Shown: piece after piece, positions 30,121 to 42,333 of the stretch
How the letters are laid out: each line of letters opens with the position of its first letter
Numbering within the stretch: the stretch's first letter is position 1
NCBI GenBank assembly: GCA_916048095.2
Contig: OU696597.1
Span: 3,493,550-3,557,549 of the forward strand
DNA: 64,000 bases
Source of the DNA: Sacculina carcini
Lineage: Eukaryota > Arthropoda > Thecostraca > Sacculinidae
Reading direction: 5' to 3'
Notes under the pieces: generated by a model
Told to the model about the DNA's origin: nothing
Database searches by the model: none
Seen by the model: only the letters and a program-made list of their open reading frames with translations
Program-made: the position numbers and the translations under genes

Positions 30121-30664
30121 CCGTTTTAGCCAACGAACCATTTTGGCCAAACGCTCAGCGGACGAAATACGATGCGATGAATATCGACGTTGGCCTAAAT
30201 GGTACATGTGAGTGAATCTGACAGTGGCGTATCTAGTGACTGAAAGTTAAGCGAGTGTCCATCTAGGCCAATATTTCCTGTATGTAGTTTGTATGTAGTT
30301 CAGTAGCTTTCAATTTTTTGAACGATTAAACGTTCGAAGACGTATTGGCCTTATCGTGTATTTGCATTGGCAAATTTCGCACGTTTTTATGGTTCCCTAA
30401 CCTAACCTAACCTAACCAAACCAAACCTAACCAAACCTAACCTAACGATTTCTTTCAGCGTTCAAAACTTTGAAAACCACTGAACTACATACAGAGTATG
30501 CTGAGTAAAGATTGGCCAAGATGGTCACTCGCTTAACTTTCACTTACTAGATACGCCACTGTCATATGCACTCACAACATATACCATTTTAGCCAATGTC
30601 GATATTCATCGCATCGTATTTCGACCGCTGAGCGTTGGCCAAAATGGTTCGTTAGCTAAAACGG
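30121..30664. mobile_element. Foldback element, ~210-bp inverted arms
   Basis: The arm at 30121-~30330 is complementary to ~30455-30664: CCGTTTTAGCCAACGAACC against GGTTCGTTAGCTAAAACGG, and inward through GTATGTAGTTCAGT against ACTGAACTACATAC. Mismatches are scattered. The loop of ~125 bp contains a telomere-like tract. No coding sequence and no clear target duplication. Confidence 0.85.
30396..30446. repeat. Interstitial telomere-like (CCTAA)n in the foldback loop
   Basis: Four uninterrupted CCTAA units followed by CCAAA-interrupted ones, and two more at the end. CCTAA/TTAGG is the telomere repeat of most arthropods. It lies exactly in the loop between the arms. Confidence 0.8.
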
Positions 30665-31469
30665 TCGTAACCCCTCATCAATCGACACGCAATCTGTTAA
30701 CCGAGATTGTGTAGCCGATTAATGAGTGAAACGCGACGATTGGTACAAGCGGATACAAATAAATCAACTTACAAGAAAAAGCAAACAACTAGATGAAAAA
30801 AGTTAATTTGTCATAAAATAAAACGCGCAAAGGGTTAACATAAATAAAAAACGCAATTCAGCAAATATCCCGAGGCCTGGAGCTCTCGCGAGGTACTTGG
30901 CGAAATCACGGCCAAAATGAAAGTCACTGTATAGACTAAGGTCACATTTGAGGTTAAAGTCGTTGTCGATATTAAAATCTCAGTTAATGTCAAAAACACC
31001 TAGGATCAAAGTCAATTGTAGTGCGGAGGTCAAACTCATTGTTGATGTCACCGACACGGACCAAGTTGAAAACCTGGTCGAGGTCAACATCAAGGTCAAG
31101 ATCACTGACCTCGGTGTGGGTGAGAGTCACAGCTAAGACCACACCCGCCTGACTGACGTGCTTGAACGATGCGACAGCAGGCAGGCCGGTGGCGACACGC
31201 AGCTCGGCCACCAGCTGTCACGTATTGAGCGCGTCCAGCAGGTTGATGAAGCTTGCTGCACCGGCCATCACACGCAGTGACAGAACCACTGGAGGACGCG
31301 AGCAGACATGCAGAGTATTAGTGCGGCTTCATGCCATAACGAAGCTTCAGCGCAGTAGTCGGCGATGATGCCGGGGTGAGAGCCAGTGAATCAACATGTT
31401 GACTGAGATATGCGGTCATTGTGTCGTCGTAAAACGACGTGTGAAGTAATGCCTTCAAAACAGCAGTTA
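30665..31469. other. Non-coding, degenerate GAGGTCAA-rich stretch
   Basis: 30940-31130 is a degenerate run of GAGGTCAA/AAGGTCAA words, which makes spurious open frames. 31140-31370 is more GC-rich and shows no recognised domain. Confidence 0.5.
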
Positions 31470-31878
31470 TCTGATGCGACACACACATAAACATGTTTGT
31501 TCAAGCACATACACATATACGAACCAATAAATACAGCAAATACACATATACATATACACACGTACTTATAGTAATACAGGTATAATAGTAGCTATCTCCA
31601 AAATGCAAAATCAACATGGATATGCAAAAATATAGCCTTTCAAACAGGGCGATAGACGATTGGAACAAATTGTCAGATGAAATTGTACACCAAACACAAA
31701 ACAAATGATAAACAGAAATATGATCTCTGGCAGGCAGGAGCCACGAGTCTATGACTTATTTCTACGGAAACAACTCGGTGATAACACACACATACATAAA
31801 CACACATTGACACACAAGCGTGGTCACAGACCGGCCAGTGTTTTAAGCAGAGAAGTGGTGTGGCTCGATGGTTCTGTG
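31470..31878 (+). mobile_element. LINE 3'-terminal segment, copy 1 of a 409-bp duplication
   Basis: Near-identical to 37159-37567. It contains a LINE ORF2 C-terminus around 31625-31705 (KYSLSNRAIDDWNKLSDEIV), the usual NR-DWN-LP ending of CR1/Jockey-like elements, then a 3' UTR-like stretch and (CA)-rich sequence. Confidence 0.7.
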
Positions 31879-32147
31879 GATTATTTCTCCGCTGGATTGT
31901 TGAGAAGAACTAAGAGAAAGGATGCGAATGATGACAAAACGAGAACACTGGTGCACTAGCAAAATTGGCGTTTTTATTGCAAATTTGACATTTTTATCAA
32001 ACAATAACAAATGTTCTGACTGACGTTTTAGTCACGGACCAAAACTTCATCCACTAGCAGAGGTAACATCAAATTGATCGAATTTAACCACCCAAACTAT
32101 CTTAACCCCAAACGCAGTACAGCAAACACACACACATAGGTAATGAA

Positions 32148-32730
32148 TCAGCATTTGACTTGAGGAAAGCGTTTGATAAGGTCCCACATGGTAAGCTGAT
32201 ATGGAAGATACAGCACGAAGGAGATGCATGGAAAGTTGCTTGAATGGATGAGAGGATATTTGTGTGGGCGCACAATGAGGATAATTGTGAAGAAACGCAA
32301 ATCAACACGGAGAGAGGTTACAAGTGGGCTTCCCTAAGACTCAGTGCTTGGACCGGTGATACTCATACTGTATATTAACAGGATCACGGAAAGAGTTCAG
32401 TGTAATATGAACATGTTTGCGGACGATGCAAAAATGTTGAAAATAATTGCAGATGAGCAAAGCGGTGAAGAGATTCAAAGAGACATAGACAGTGTTTAAA
32501 TGGAGTGTGGACTGGGGTATGAGCTTTAATGAATAAACATGTCGGGTAATGGAGGTAGGGAAAAGTAGGAATAGACCATCTGTAACATATAAATTAGGAG
32601 AGCATATATTGAAAAAGGTGAATGAGGAAAATGATTTAGGAGTCACCGTGAGTGAAGACATATGGCCGGATAAACATATAGAAAAAATATTCAAAGTAAT
32701 TATGAGGGCAGTGAAGAACACACACCCTCT
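32148..32730 (+). pseudogene. Degenerate LINE reverse transcriptase
   Basis: Conceptual translation in shifting frames gives FDLRKAFDKVPHGKL, then MFADDAKMLKI (the FADD catalytic box), then LGEHILKKVNEENDLGVTVSEDIWPDKHI, the thumb-proximal motif of CR1/Jockey-type LINEs. Several frameshifts and stops make it dead. It may belong with the LINE 3' segment just upstream, but the order is not that of one element. Confidence 0.75.
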
Positions 32731-33420
32731 CTCACTCACACACACTAACACAAGCACAAACACACATGCACAATTACATACGCACAAATACATAATCACA
32801 AAAGCACACCAAACACACATATACATATTGAACACGCAGCATTCAGCCATACATTCTAGCATACAGACAAAAAAACAACACATACAGCACAGCAGACACA
32901 CAAGCACACACATTCAAACAAGCTGAAAAAGAGCACACCACAACACACACACATAAGAACTGAACACAAGACACAGACATCAAATAATGGGAAACAAACA
33001 AACACTACCAGAAAACACACATGAAACATATATACACATACACACATGCAGACAAAATTAGGAAACTATCAGATCATATGATAACTAGTAATAAATACAT
33101 AATAATTAAGACTGAAATAAGATTTAGTGATAAAAATCAGTATGCTTATTAAACAGAGGGAGATATTTGATTGTGCGTATTGAGGGAAATCCTGTTGTAG
33201 ATACGAGGTGCTAAGATAGAGAAACAACTATTGTAATGAGAATGCCTAGAAGAAAAGCAAGGCTCAACAAGAAGATAACGATACATAGAAGACCTAAGAG
33301 AAAGAGATGAGCATTTATAAGACAGATAAGGTCAAATAGATAAGCAGGCTTACGAATATGAACACACACACACACACTAACATAGATATTCACTTTATGA
33401 TACACTTATGATGGCGTAGT
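32731..33420. repeat. (CA)-rich microsatellite and AT-rich spacer
   Basis: 32720-33055 is imperfect (ACACAN)n sequence. 33056-33405 is AT-rich with no gene signal. Long frames on either strand here come from the dinucleotide repeats. Confidence 0.7.
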
Positions 33421-34436
33421 TAATTCTAGTCAAGTGTCAGTGATCTCACGTGCGACAAGACCGCGTGTTGTTTCAGCCAGACGACTTTCTGCAGGCACCC
33501 GTGCAGCCGACACCTCAGTGACACACGACTGCCAACCCGGGTCTACACAAGGCTGGCTGTTTCAGCGGGTTGCCAGACGTGTCGACCAGCCTGGCAACCC
33601 TGACCAGCGTCGTGGCGTAATCGACGTGGCAGACACTCGAGCCTCTGCATGTGTAGTCATGTGCTGGTGACGTGATGTAGCGCCAGTCATTGTCAACAAT
33701 GCTGCCTCCACCAACGTCTCACCTACACACACACATACAAACAAACACATACAAATACACCCACATTATACATATTAGACAAACACATCATGTGTGTGTG
33801 TGTGTGTGAGAAATTTGGTCGCCGTGTTTTGGTGGTTTTGTGGAAATTTGGTGTTTTCACCTGGTCGGTAGTTGGGTGTCATTATGGTCAGAGGTTCTAT
33901 TCTCGTGCAGTACCGACAATGTATTTTGACTGCGGCGTCGAGCACAGTATCGCCACCTGGCGGTTAAAACCCAAACTAATAAGATCAAGCAAAACATCAT
34001 ATAGATCAGCACTTTTCAACATTCATGACTTATTTCTTATGTACATTTTATGTCAATAAGAATGCATAGAAGCAAAATAATATATATATTTTCCACGAAC
34101 GCTTAGCGACTCGATAGAATAACTTCGTGACACAAAATTGAGTCGCAACAAGGGAGTTGAGAACCACTGAAATAAAAATAGCACTTTGAAACTACTAATT
34201 GACATAAATATCGAAAATACATTTGCGAAACGTATAAATATACGGAAAATAAAACCATAGAAGATATGGACACAATAAAGAACATACACACACACAAACA
34301 CACACAGTGACAGACACGCATACATACCAATGTCGATGTAATCGCGAGTTTTCTCAACAGAGACGTGTGGCGCGGCGACAGTGTGCTGGAACGAGTACAA
34401 GTTACACAGCACCAGTTGAATCAGTGTGTAGCTGTT
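33421..34436. other. Unassigned spacer
   Basis: 33430-33670 is a GC-richer stretch with an open frame but no recognised domain. Two (CA)/(TG) tracts follow (33725-33810, 34287-34310). Nothing else could be supported. Confidence 0.4.
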
Positions 34437-34865
34437 TGACGTCAAATATTGCACATTGTCAACTGCGACACGACACACAATCACTGCCAAAAATAACACT
34501 CACTTGTTGACTTGTGACAACAATTACAATTTCAGTGATACCGTAGCTGTCGTGACAATTAAGCCCATATTATAATACAAAATAATACTCCATATTTTCC
34601 ATGGTGGCCTTAACAGAAACAGCTATTTCAGAGCACAAAATTCCGTCTGCCAAATTTCATTTAAAATAACAAATTTCCTTATATTGTGATTTATATCAAT
34701 GGTAATAATATTACAAATATATGAAATTACTTGGTAAAAAGGTACATTAAATGATGAGCAAGGCGGGTTTTGTTCAATATATAAGTATTTAATATATAAG
34801 GAGTAACGTTTAGGGTGGGTTTATTGGACCGAGCTACTAAAAACCTAGTATTTCAGGCATGAAGG
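34437..34865. repeat. Duplicated block B, copy 1 (empty site for the solo LTR)
   Basis: Matches 37700-38620, except that the other copy carries the solo LTR at 37822-38231. Here GTCGTGACAATTAAG (34551-34565) is uninterrupted, the pre-insertion state. The block ends where Gypsy remnant 3 starts. Confidence 0.85.
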
Positions 34866-35152
34866 GTTGTAGCGGCAGCCAGTGTAGACGAAAATTCTGC
34901 CAATAGGTGGCGGTGAGGTTGACGTACATATACATTGTTTTTGTTGTTTAATATGTATAGCATGTATTGCGCCGGTGTTACTCTTGTAATTATTATTGCA
35001 AACTCTTTTGATGGTGCGTCACTTGTTTTGCTTGTACATTGTTGTATCTTCCGTTGAGTTTGTATCCAGTGTATTATGTTAATGTGTCATGACAAAATGA
35101 GTGTAGCGCAGGGGTTACCATGGCATCACTGTCATCTTCCATTATTGCAGTG

Positions 35153-35332
35153 TCCGAAGACAGTATGGACTCGAGCGACACTGACCTGCTGCGGACTATT
35201 TTCCTGTAGCGCCTGCCTCAGTACCTGCCGGTGGCCCTGTCGCTGTTGTCGGAGGACACCCAGCTGGACGACCTGGCGCTCGCGGCTGACCAGTTCGTCG
35301 CCGCCTCTGCTCAGCAGTCATCTAGTGCATGA
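35153..35332 (+). pseudogene. gag: Gypsy remnant 3 gag fragment
   Basis: EDSMDSSDTDLLRTIFL, a TAG stop, then RLPQYLPVALSLLSEDTQLDDLALAADQFV. This parallels TDTGLLRTLFFQRLPSHVRAAISLLPETTTLEEIAQAADRF in the intact Gag at 4213. A single stop interrupts the frame; flanking Gag is not recoverable. Confidence 0.75.
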
Positions 35333-35724
35333 CCAGTGAGTGTCCTCGCCTCCGGAGATGGGTCAAATCTACCGCGCGACACGCCAGCCGCCAATGCCGC
35401 CGCCGATGGAGAAAATATAAGCACTTTGGTAGCAACCGTTGCCAGCCTGGTGAGGGCGCTCTAGCTGTCTCGAGCCGCTGACCGACACACAGGTCACAGC
35501 GGGCTCCATCTGTCTGAGTTTCGGCGCCCATCTCCCGTCAAGCCACGATCGCGATCTCGCTCCCGCTCGCGGAATCACCGACCGGTCGAAGTAAAGCGCG
35601 CCGACACCGGGAACATCTGTTGGTACCCCCGTCGCTCCGGCAGTGATGCAGAGCACTGCACAGGTCCCAGGCGCAGCCGGGAAACTAGCATCCCCGAGAC
35701 GCCGCAGACGCAAGCTCAGCTACG

Positions 35725-36345
35725 CCCTTCCTCGGCATGCTAGCATTCTATCACCGGTTCCCGCCAGCAGCTACATCTCAACTCTAGCCGCTACATGCAC
35801 TGCTCCTTTCCACAGGAAAGCGGTTTCGTCTGCCGGTCAAGTGGACGACGCAAGCAGAAGACACATTCTCCGCAGCGAAACTGCAGAAGACCAACGCTGT
35901 TCGCCTGGCTCACCCCGTCAAGTAGGCTCCCATCAGTCTTCATGTTGATGCCTCAGACACAGCCGTCGGCGCCGTACTGCAGCAGTTCGTCAACCAGCAG
36001 TGGCAGCCGCTGTGCTTTTCCTCCAAAGCACTGCGCCCTGCTGAACGCCGTTACAGCGCCTTTGGTCGCGAGCTGCTTGCGGTGTACCTGACCATCCGCT
36101 GGTTCCGCTACTCTGTGGAGGGCCGGCATTTCATCGTCTTCACGGACCACTGGTGGGAGCGGTCAACTCACCACCTGATCGCTACTCGCCCCGTGAAGTT
36201 CGCCACCTCGACTTTGTGGCTCAATTTACTACGGATGTGCGTCATGTGCCTGGAGCCGAGAATGTTGTCGCCGACACATTGTCTCGAGTCGTCAACATGC
36301 TGCAGATGTCACACCCGCCGCTGCACGACTGAGATGATCTGGCAG
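35725..36345 (+). pseudogene. pol: Gypsy remnant 3 RT end and RNase H
   Basis: In shifting frames: LGMLAFYHRF (tether after RT), HVDASDTAVGAVLQQFVNQQWQPL, ERRYSAFGRELLAVYLTIRWFRYSVEGRHFIVFTDH. These are RNase H motifs matching the intact element. Several frameshifts and an internal loss after FTDH. Confidence 0.8.
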
Positions 36346-36489
36346 ACGTGCAGCAGGCTGACACTGAGCTAACGGCTTTCGTTGACCAGCCACACTCGCT
36401 GCAGCTCCGCCACATTAAGCTGCCCAGCGGTGTAAAACTGCTCCGCGATGAGACGACGGGAGGTCACGCCCAGTGATACCAACTAAACT

Positions 36490-37158
36490 ACGGCTCGATG
36501 CTTCGATCTCTGGCATAACATCCCACACCCCGGCATTCGAGCAACACGCGATCTCATCACGCTCGGCTGTATGTGGCCAGACATGCACCGCGACATTGCA
36601 CGATGGACATGAGCGTGCAAACCCCGGCAGAGGACGAAGGTGCACCGGCTTATCCGCACTCCGCCAGCCTAGTTCAAACTGCCCAGCGAGTGTTTCCAGC
36701 ATGTACATGCCGACTTCGTGAGTCCGTTGCCGCCGTCGAATGGTCACCTAAACATATTCACATGTATATGTCGTTACACCAGATGGGCAGGAGCGAAGCC
36801 GATACCCGATGTTGGAGCCGAAACAGTGTGCGACGCTTTCGTGTCCAGCTGGATCGCGTGTTTCCGAGTGCCGGATATCGTCACAACCGACAGAGGAGCG
36901 CAGTTCACCAGCGCTCAATGGCGACAACTCTTCGACGTCCTGGGCTGCAAACACTCGACTATGAACAGCTACCATGCGGCCAGCAAAGGTCTAGTGGAGC
37001 GCTTTCACCGGCAGCTCAAGGCGGGTCTCCGTGCGCATCAAAACACCAAGTGGACGAGCACATTGCCCGCGGTTCTTCTCTGTGTACACACGAGCGACAA
37101 GGCCGACCTGCATACGTCGCCGGCCGAGCTGGTGTACGGAGCGCCTCTCAGTCTTCTC
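36490..37158 (+). pseudogene. pol: Gypsy remnant 3 integrase
   Basis: Zinc-finger region HPGIRATRDLITLGCMWPDMHRDIARW, then an open stretch from 36718 with SPLPPSNGHLNIF, the second core aspartate in VTTDRGAQFTS and the glutamate in GLVERFHRQLKAGL. The first core Asp is expected near HADFVSP (36712). A cysteine of the HHCC finger is changed and stops separate the parts. It ends abruptly in LSLLSDA. Confidence 0.82.
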
Positions 37159-37567
37159 TCTGATGCGACACACACACAAACATGTTTGTTCAAGCACACA
37201 CACATATACGAACCAATCAATACAGCAAATACACAGATACATATACAAACGTACTTATAGTAATACATGTATAATAGTTGCTATCTCCAAAATGCAAAAT
37301 CAACACGGATATGCAAAAATATAGCCTTTCAAACAGGACGATAGACGATTGGAACAAATTGTCAGATGAAATTGTCAACCAAACACAACACAAATGTTAA
37401 ACAGAAATATGATCTCTGGAAGGCAGGAGCCACGAGTCTATGACTTATTTCTACGGAAACAACTCGGTGATAACACATACATAAACACACATACACTGAC
37501 ACACAAGCGTGGTCACAGACCGGCCAGTGTTTTAAGCAGAGAAGTGGTGTGGCTCGATGGTTCTGTG
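37159..37567 (+). mobile_element. LINE 3'-terminal segment, copy 2
   Basis: Second copy of the 409-bp segment at 31470-31878, joined directly to the Gypsy integrase remnant. Encodes the same NR-DWNKLSDEIV ending. Confidence 0.7.
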
Positions 37568-37699
37568 TGTCAGGTCAGCTAACCACCACCGTGCTTGTAC
37601 TAAACGTTGTCTCCGAAAACGTACAACTGGACAAACCGCCGCACAACTACAAACATGCACACAAACACAGGCATAAAGATATATATGTATAAGGATGAT

Positions 37700-38620
37700 T
37701 GACGTCAAATCTTGCACATTGTCAACTGCGACACGACACACAATCACTGCCAAAAATAACACTCACTTGTTGACTTGTGACGACAATTACAATTTCAGTG
37801 ATATCGTAGCTGTCGTGACAATGTGGTTGTAAAAAACACAAATTGGCAACGTAAGGTTGAAAAGACAAGGGAAATAAATGTCACAACATCACACCAGTTC
37901 AACTCTCCATCTCCTGCGCTCGCCACAACATACACCACCAGCAACCCTGTAACCCTGCGATACACTCACATTAGCACTGCCACCCTTCTACCAGGCTTCC
38001 GGCTGCTTCAGTGCCGCCGCACCGAACTCCTCTCGGCATATTGTACAAACACACACACGTAGTCGCGCACACACATACACACATACATACGCGCGCGCAC
38101 ACACACACATGCTAATCGAACATTCCGCATAACAGGTCAGCAAATAAGCACATACATACACACATGTGTATGACTCACAATATACGACAACACACGACCC
38201 ACACAAGCACACACATGTTCATGCAATTACAGACAATTAAGCCCATATTATAATACAAAATAATAATCATATTTCCCATGGTGGCCTTAACAGAAACAGC
38301 TATTTCAGAGCACAAAAATTCCGTCTGCCAAATTTAGTTTAAAAGAACAAGCTTCCTTATAGTATGATTTATATCAATTGTAATAAAATACAAATATATA
38401 TGAAATAACTTGGTAAAAAGGTACATTAACACGTAAATGATGAGCAAGGCCGGATTTGTTCAATATATAGAACAAACATGATATTTGACAAATATTACCG
38501 CAGTATCGGTCAAGTTTAGGGTGGTTTATTAGGGTGGGTTTATTTATTATTTAGGGTGGTTGGTTTAGGTAAGTTTATTGGACCGAGCTACTAAAAACCT
38601 AGTATTTCAGGCATGAAAGG
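37700..38620. repeat. Duplicated block B, copy 2 (filled site)
   Basis: Same sequence as 34437-34865, split by the solo LTR at 37822-38231 and enlarged by small insertions near 38460-38560. After 38620 the two copies diverge. Confidence 0.85.
37822..38231 (+). repeat. Solo LTR with 5-bp target duplication GACAA
   Basis: 410 bp, starting TGTGGTTGTAAAA and ending ATTACA, with GACAA at 37817-37821 and 38232-38236. The unoccupied site is visible at 34551-34565. Inverted relative to its relative at 23601-24033. Confidence 0.92.
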
Positions 38621-39003
38621 CGACATGGACTTAATGGTCGAGACTCACAGTAATAATATAATTAATGTAGCAAAATACGTTTAAAACAGAAATATCACAA
38701 CACGACGTTACAGCATACCCACATACGCATACACCCGTGCATCATATACAATACACACACACACTAGCACAATGAACTACATTACAGCACTGATCACCCG
38801 CGTAATGACACATCTCACATTAACCTTGCATCATACTTTACCATGAAGACAAGCACAGTACAAATTCAACTCGTCGACCAATCAGCGAGCTTGTAACAAA
38901 CACGTGCCGCCCACTTAGCTAGTACAGGCGCGAGAGAGAGGAATGGAGCTCGGTCCAGTGTGGCAGGAAAGAGTTTGTGAGCCGTCATCGCAGATGTTTA
39001 GTG
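38621..39003. other. Non-coding spacer
   Basis: No coding or repeat identity recognised apart from short (CA)n near 38750. Confidence 0.5.
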
Positions 39004-39833
39004 CAGTGGTTCTCAACCTGTGGAAGTTTCCCCACTAGTTGGAAATAAATGAGTTGCCAAGTGGGAAACTAAAGGTCGCACAGTTTTATCAATTCAAATC
39101 CGTTTATTTTTGTTTCTAATAACCTCTTGATAATATATTTAATGTAACAACTAAATTTATTGAATTTATCAGCACTGTGCTGTGGAAAATGAAGAGATGG
39201 CTCATTGAGAAGTGGAGAATCAGATAAAAAAGGTCAAGAAGCACTGGATTAGTGCAACACTTCAATTTCGCTGCACGTTGCTTAGAATTGAGTGAATTTC
39301 AAGGCGCAAAGTAGCCTTGAATTGGTTCTTGTCTTATTTATATGATTGTTTGGGCTTTTTCTAAACATCTCTAAGGCTCATTGAAGTGTTTTAGACAGCC
39401 TGGAAAATAGAAATATATGTTTATATATTTAAATGATAATCAAAGCAATTTATTTCTCCATTTTGAATAAGAAATATGAAATATTATGTGCAAGATCGCG
39501 TGTATCACATAAACAAATTATATGCTTGGCAAATGGATGAGAAATAAACACATTGTTGTGTATCATTCCGTGCATTTGTGATCTACAATGGCCGACTAGA
39601 ATACCAGGCTATCATGAATCTACTCTTCAATCCCGTAGCTCGGCTATAAATATGTCGACATCACCACTAGACTGGGTCGATTATTTAATTAATATTAGTG
39701 TCAAGTTGCGGTAGATGCAGTTTTTGAGAAGATTTAGAAAATATGCATTATATTGCGATTATTTCAATACCTTTTTGCGGAAACACTACAATTAATTGAG
39801 CCAAAGAAAGCATGGAAAGGTTGAGAACGCCTG
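39004..39833. mobile_element. Non-autonomous hAT-like element (~830 bp)
   Basis: CAGTGGTTCTCAACCTGTGG at the left mirrors CAGGCGTTCTCAACCTTTCC read inward from the right end. The complementarity extends outward through TAGTG. AT-rich, no transposase. A clear 8-bp duplication was not found. Confidence 0.6.
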
Positions 39834-39867
39834 CACTAGATCATGCGAAATATAGCTGCTACTCAGG

Positions 39868-40118
39868 CTGTGTACGCATTGATGCACGTGCGCGACTGTA
39901 GGTGCCCCCGGTGAGGAGGGAGGAAGGGGGACACACCAGCACATATACACTAATACACACACACACACGTGTGTGTATGCACGAGGACTGTTCACTGCAG
40001 AGCTCAGCTGAACAAACATACGCGCAAACATACAAGCTGACTTGCCCCGGGACAAACGTACACACAAATACATACAGACATACATACCCACTGACTTGTG
40101 TGCCACAGTCACATATAC
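39868..40118. repeat. Dispersed repeat C, copy 1
   Basis: Sequence starting GGCTGTGTACGCATTGATGC, through GTGCCCCCGGTGAGGAGGG and GAGCTCAGCTGAACAAACAT to CCACTGACTTGTGTG. It recurs at 55187-55497. Family unknown; several (CA)n tracts inside. Confidence 0.75.
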
Positions 40119-41810
40119 GCACACACACACATACATTCAGGCACGCAAACACAAGACGTGCATCTCAACTCAACTCATGCATTTCTACACAATAAGCAGA
40201 TGCATCATAAAAACAGACAAGATGTTGTCATGTGGCGATTGAAGCATTAAACACTTATAACCCAACTCCAAATGCAATATTTAAGTCAGAATTGAACAAA
40301 CAAAAACAAGAAACAGATTAAAAATCAAATATGATATATAAGCATAAACAGTTCAGTTCATTTGGCTATACTTAATCTAAAGTAGTAGACAGGCTGCTTG
40401 TTGTAGCTTTAATCAGTAATAAACAGGCTTAATTTCACCTAATAACTGTGAGAAAATGGACAATTTCCACCAGTTGTTTGGTGATGAGCAAGTATTGAGG
40501 CTGGCTTGTGATAATAATTCAATATACATCCCCCGACAAACATGCGATTTATCTTGTTTGAAATAGTATAGTTCTCACTAATAGCTAATATCTAATACCA
40601 TCATAAGAGCCATATTATTATCATAAGAGTGAGTATTTGTAAATGAAACCATTGTTGATAGAACAAGCTCACATATGCACTGCTTGTATTTCTAGATACA
40701 ATAATCTACTTGATCTAATTTGCTACTGGAAACATTCGTTTGACTGTTTCCAAACACAAAAAAGTATGAATAATATTCCAAATTGTTTTGAATTAGTTAA
40801 TATGAATAGAAACGGACTTACCAGATCCATTCAGCAATGTTAGGCTCATTTCACACAATGCAAGTAATGTCCGCCATTAGTTGCTTGGTATGAAAGGCCA
40901 GGCAATCGCGTTGAGTAACTGATCCGTTGAGCGAAATTTGAAAGCACGCGACATAACAACCATGGCTCCTCCAGTCTGTTGTTTCTCACAAGTCTTTTTA
41001 TGTACCAACTGGACAGTAGGACAGGTGGATTTTTTATTGATGTCAAGTAGATTTGTCAGGTAGATTAGAAGTGCATTGCAATATAATGATCAAGCAGCCA
41101 AATGCAATACATTGATTCACTCAATAAATTTCATTCGCTTCCAAAAAACAAACCGTCTAATACACAAAACACTTCGAAATATGTCGATTTCACTCAACAA
41201 AGACGCACAAAACCAGAGCGAATAAAAGCAGTGCACTTTCACAACTATTTGGAAAAACAGTTGGCACGTCCAAAGTCGTACATTGCAAGCGCTGATATGC
41301 AGTATAACGTCATTGCATTGATGACAAGTTGTTTCAGCGCCATCTATATACACTTTTTTGCCAAACAACAAAAATAACAAGCAAGCAAAGTGACGTGCGA
41401 GAGCACATTATTATTACCATAAGGTGGCCCCATGTTCAAGAACCGCCCAAAAGCTCGTGTATACTTTGTTCAGCAAAGAAAAGTTGTGTTTTCCGACTAT
41501 CATTTATACATCATTGCATAATTAATTACAGTGTTTTCTGCGACACCTTTTTAAATTTGCGATAACAATAGAACAATAGTTCTTCCCCATCCTGCAATAA
41601 GCGATAAACGAAAAAAAAATAATAACTCGACCTGCGGTAAGCGACAAACAATAAAACGATAGCGATAAAATTTATTCAACTTGCGATATTAAGAGCGATA
41701 TATGATAAGTACCTTTACTTGGATCAAATATTAAAAACATACAAACTATTTTTCACAATGAAAATGAACTAAACTAGGCTAAAACTGTCACTGGAACCAG
41801 TATATGGCCT
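40119..41810. other. AT-rich non-coding stretch
   Basis: No gene seen. 41400-41460 contains TATTATTACCATAAGGTGGCCCCATG, a diverged relative of the LINE 3' UTR at 27280 and 52840. 41550-41710 has repeated GCGATAA words. Confidence 0.55.
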
Positions 41811-42333
41811 CAGGACCGGATTAACGTATAAGCAAAGTAGGCAGCTGTCTAGGCCCCCGCGCTTTTGGGGCCCTATAGGTAGTGGGGTGCTGCGACTCAA
41901 ATATCTTAGGGGACCTTCTCATTATTTTCTCAACTTCTCATAGTCTGCCCTCATTGTCAAATATTTTGAAACATTCTCCCGCTAATTCACGTTGTATTTT
42001 TGCATCAGTTAGGAGGTAACCTGATAAAACATAGCACGTGTATAGCCAGCTCACTGAGATCCAGCTCACTCGCACACTTACATCCACACAGCACAGTGGT
42101 CACGCCAAATACAAGTATATACATGATCCTTGTATATCCGTGATTAAGTTATTGGGGCTGCTTTGGCGGTCTTGGCCGTTTTTGCGTGGAACTTCAACCC
42201 TGCAAGCCCACCCACTTATTTGACGCTGTCCCTGATTACCATGAGCTATAGGGTACAATTATATAGAAAATTAAAAACAATTGAAAGTGGAATGTTTATA
42301 CTGGTATGATTGCAGATATTGGCGTTGTACAAT

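Larger units (their letters stand above)
34866..37158 (+). mobile_element. Gypsy remnant 3
   Basis: Decayed Ty3/Gypsy inserted at the right end of block B: its first bases TGTAGCGGCAG replace the continuation seen at 38621. It holds a possible LTR, a gag fragment, the RT end/RNase H and integrase, with protease and most of RT missing. It runs into the second copy of the LINE 3' segment at 37159 without a 3' LTR. Its proteins resemble those of the intact element at 3742-8483. Confidence 0.8.

Noticed and set aside
30396..30446. True telomere or chromosome end
   Set aside because: Only ~50 bp, interrupted, and inside the loop of a foldback element.
30940..31136. Small gene in the GAGGTCAA-rich stretch
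   Set aside because: Degenerate simple repeat explains the open frame; no domain or splice context.
33434..33670. 78-codon plus-strand frame in a GC-richer island
   Set aside because: No recognisable motif, no supporting neighbour and antisense frames of similar length.
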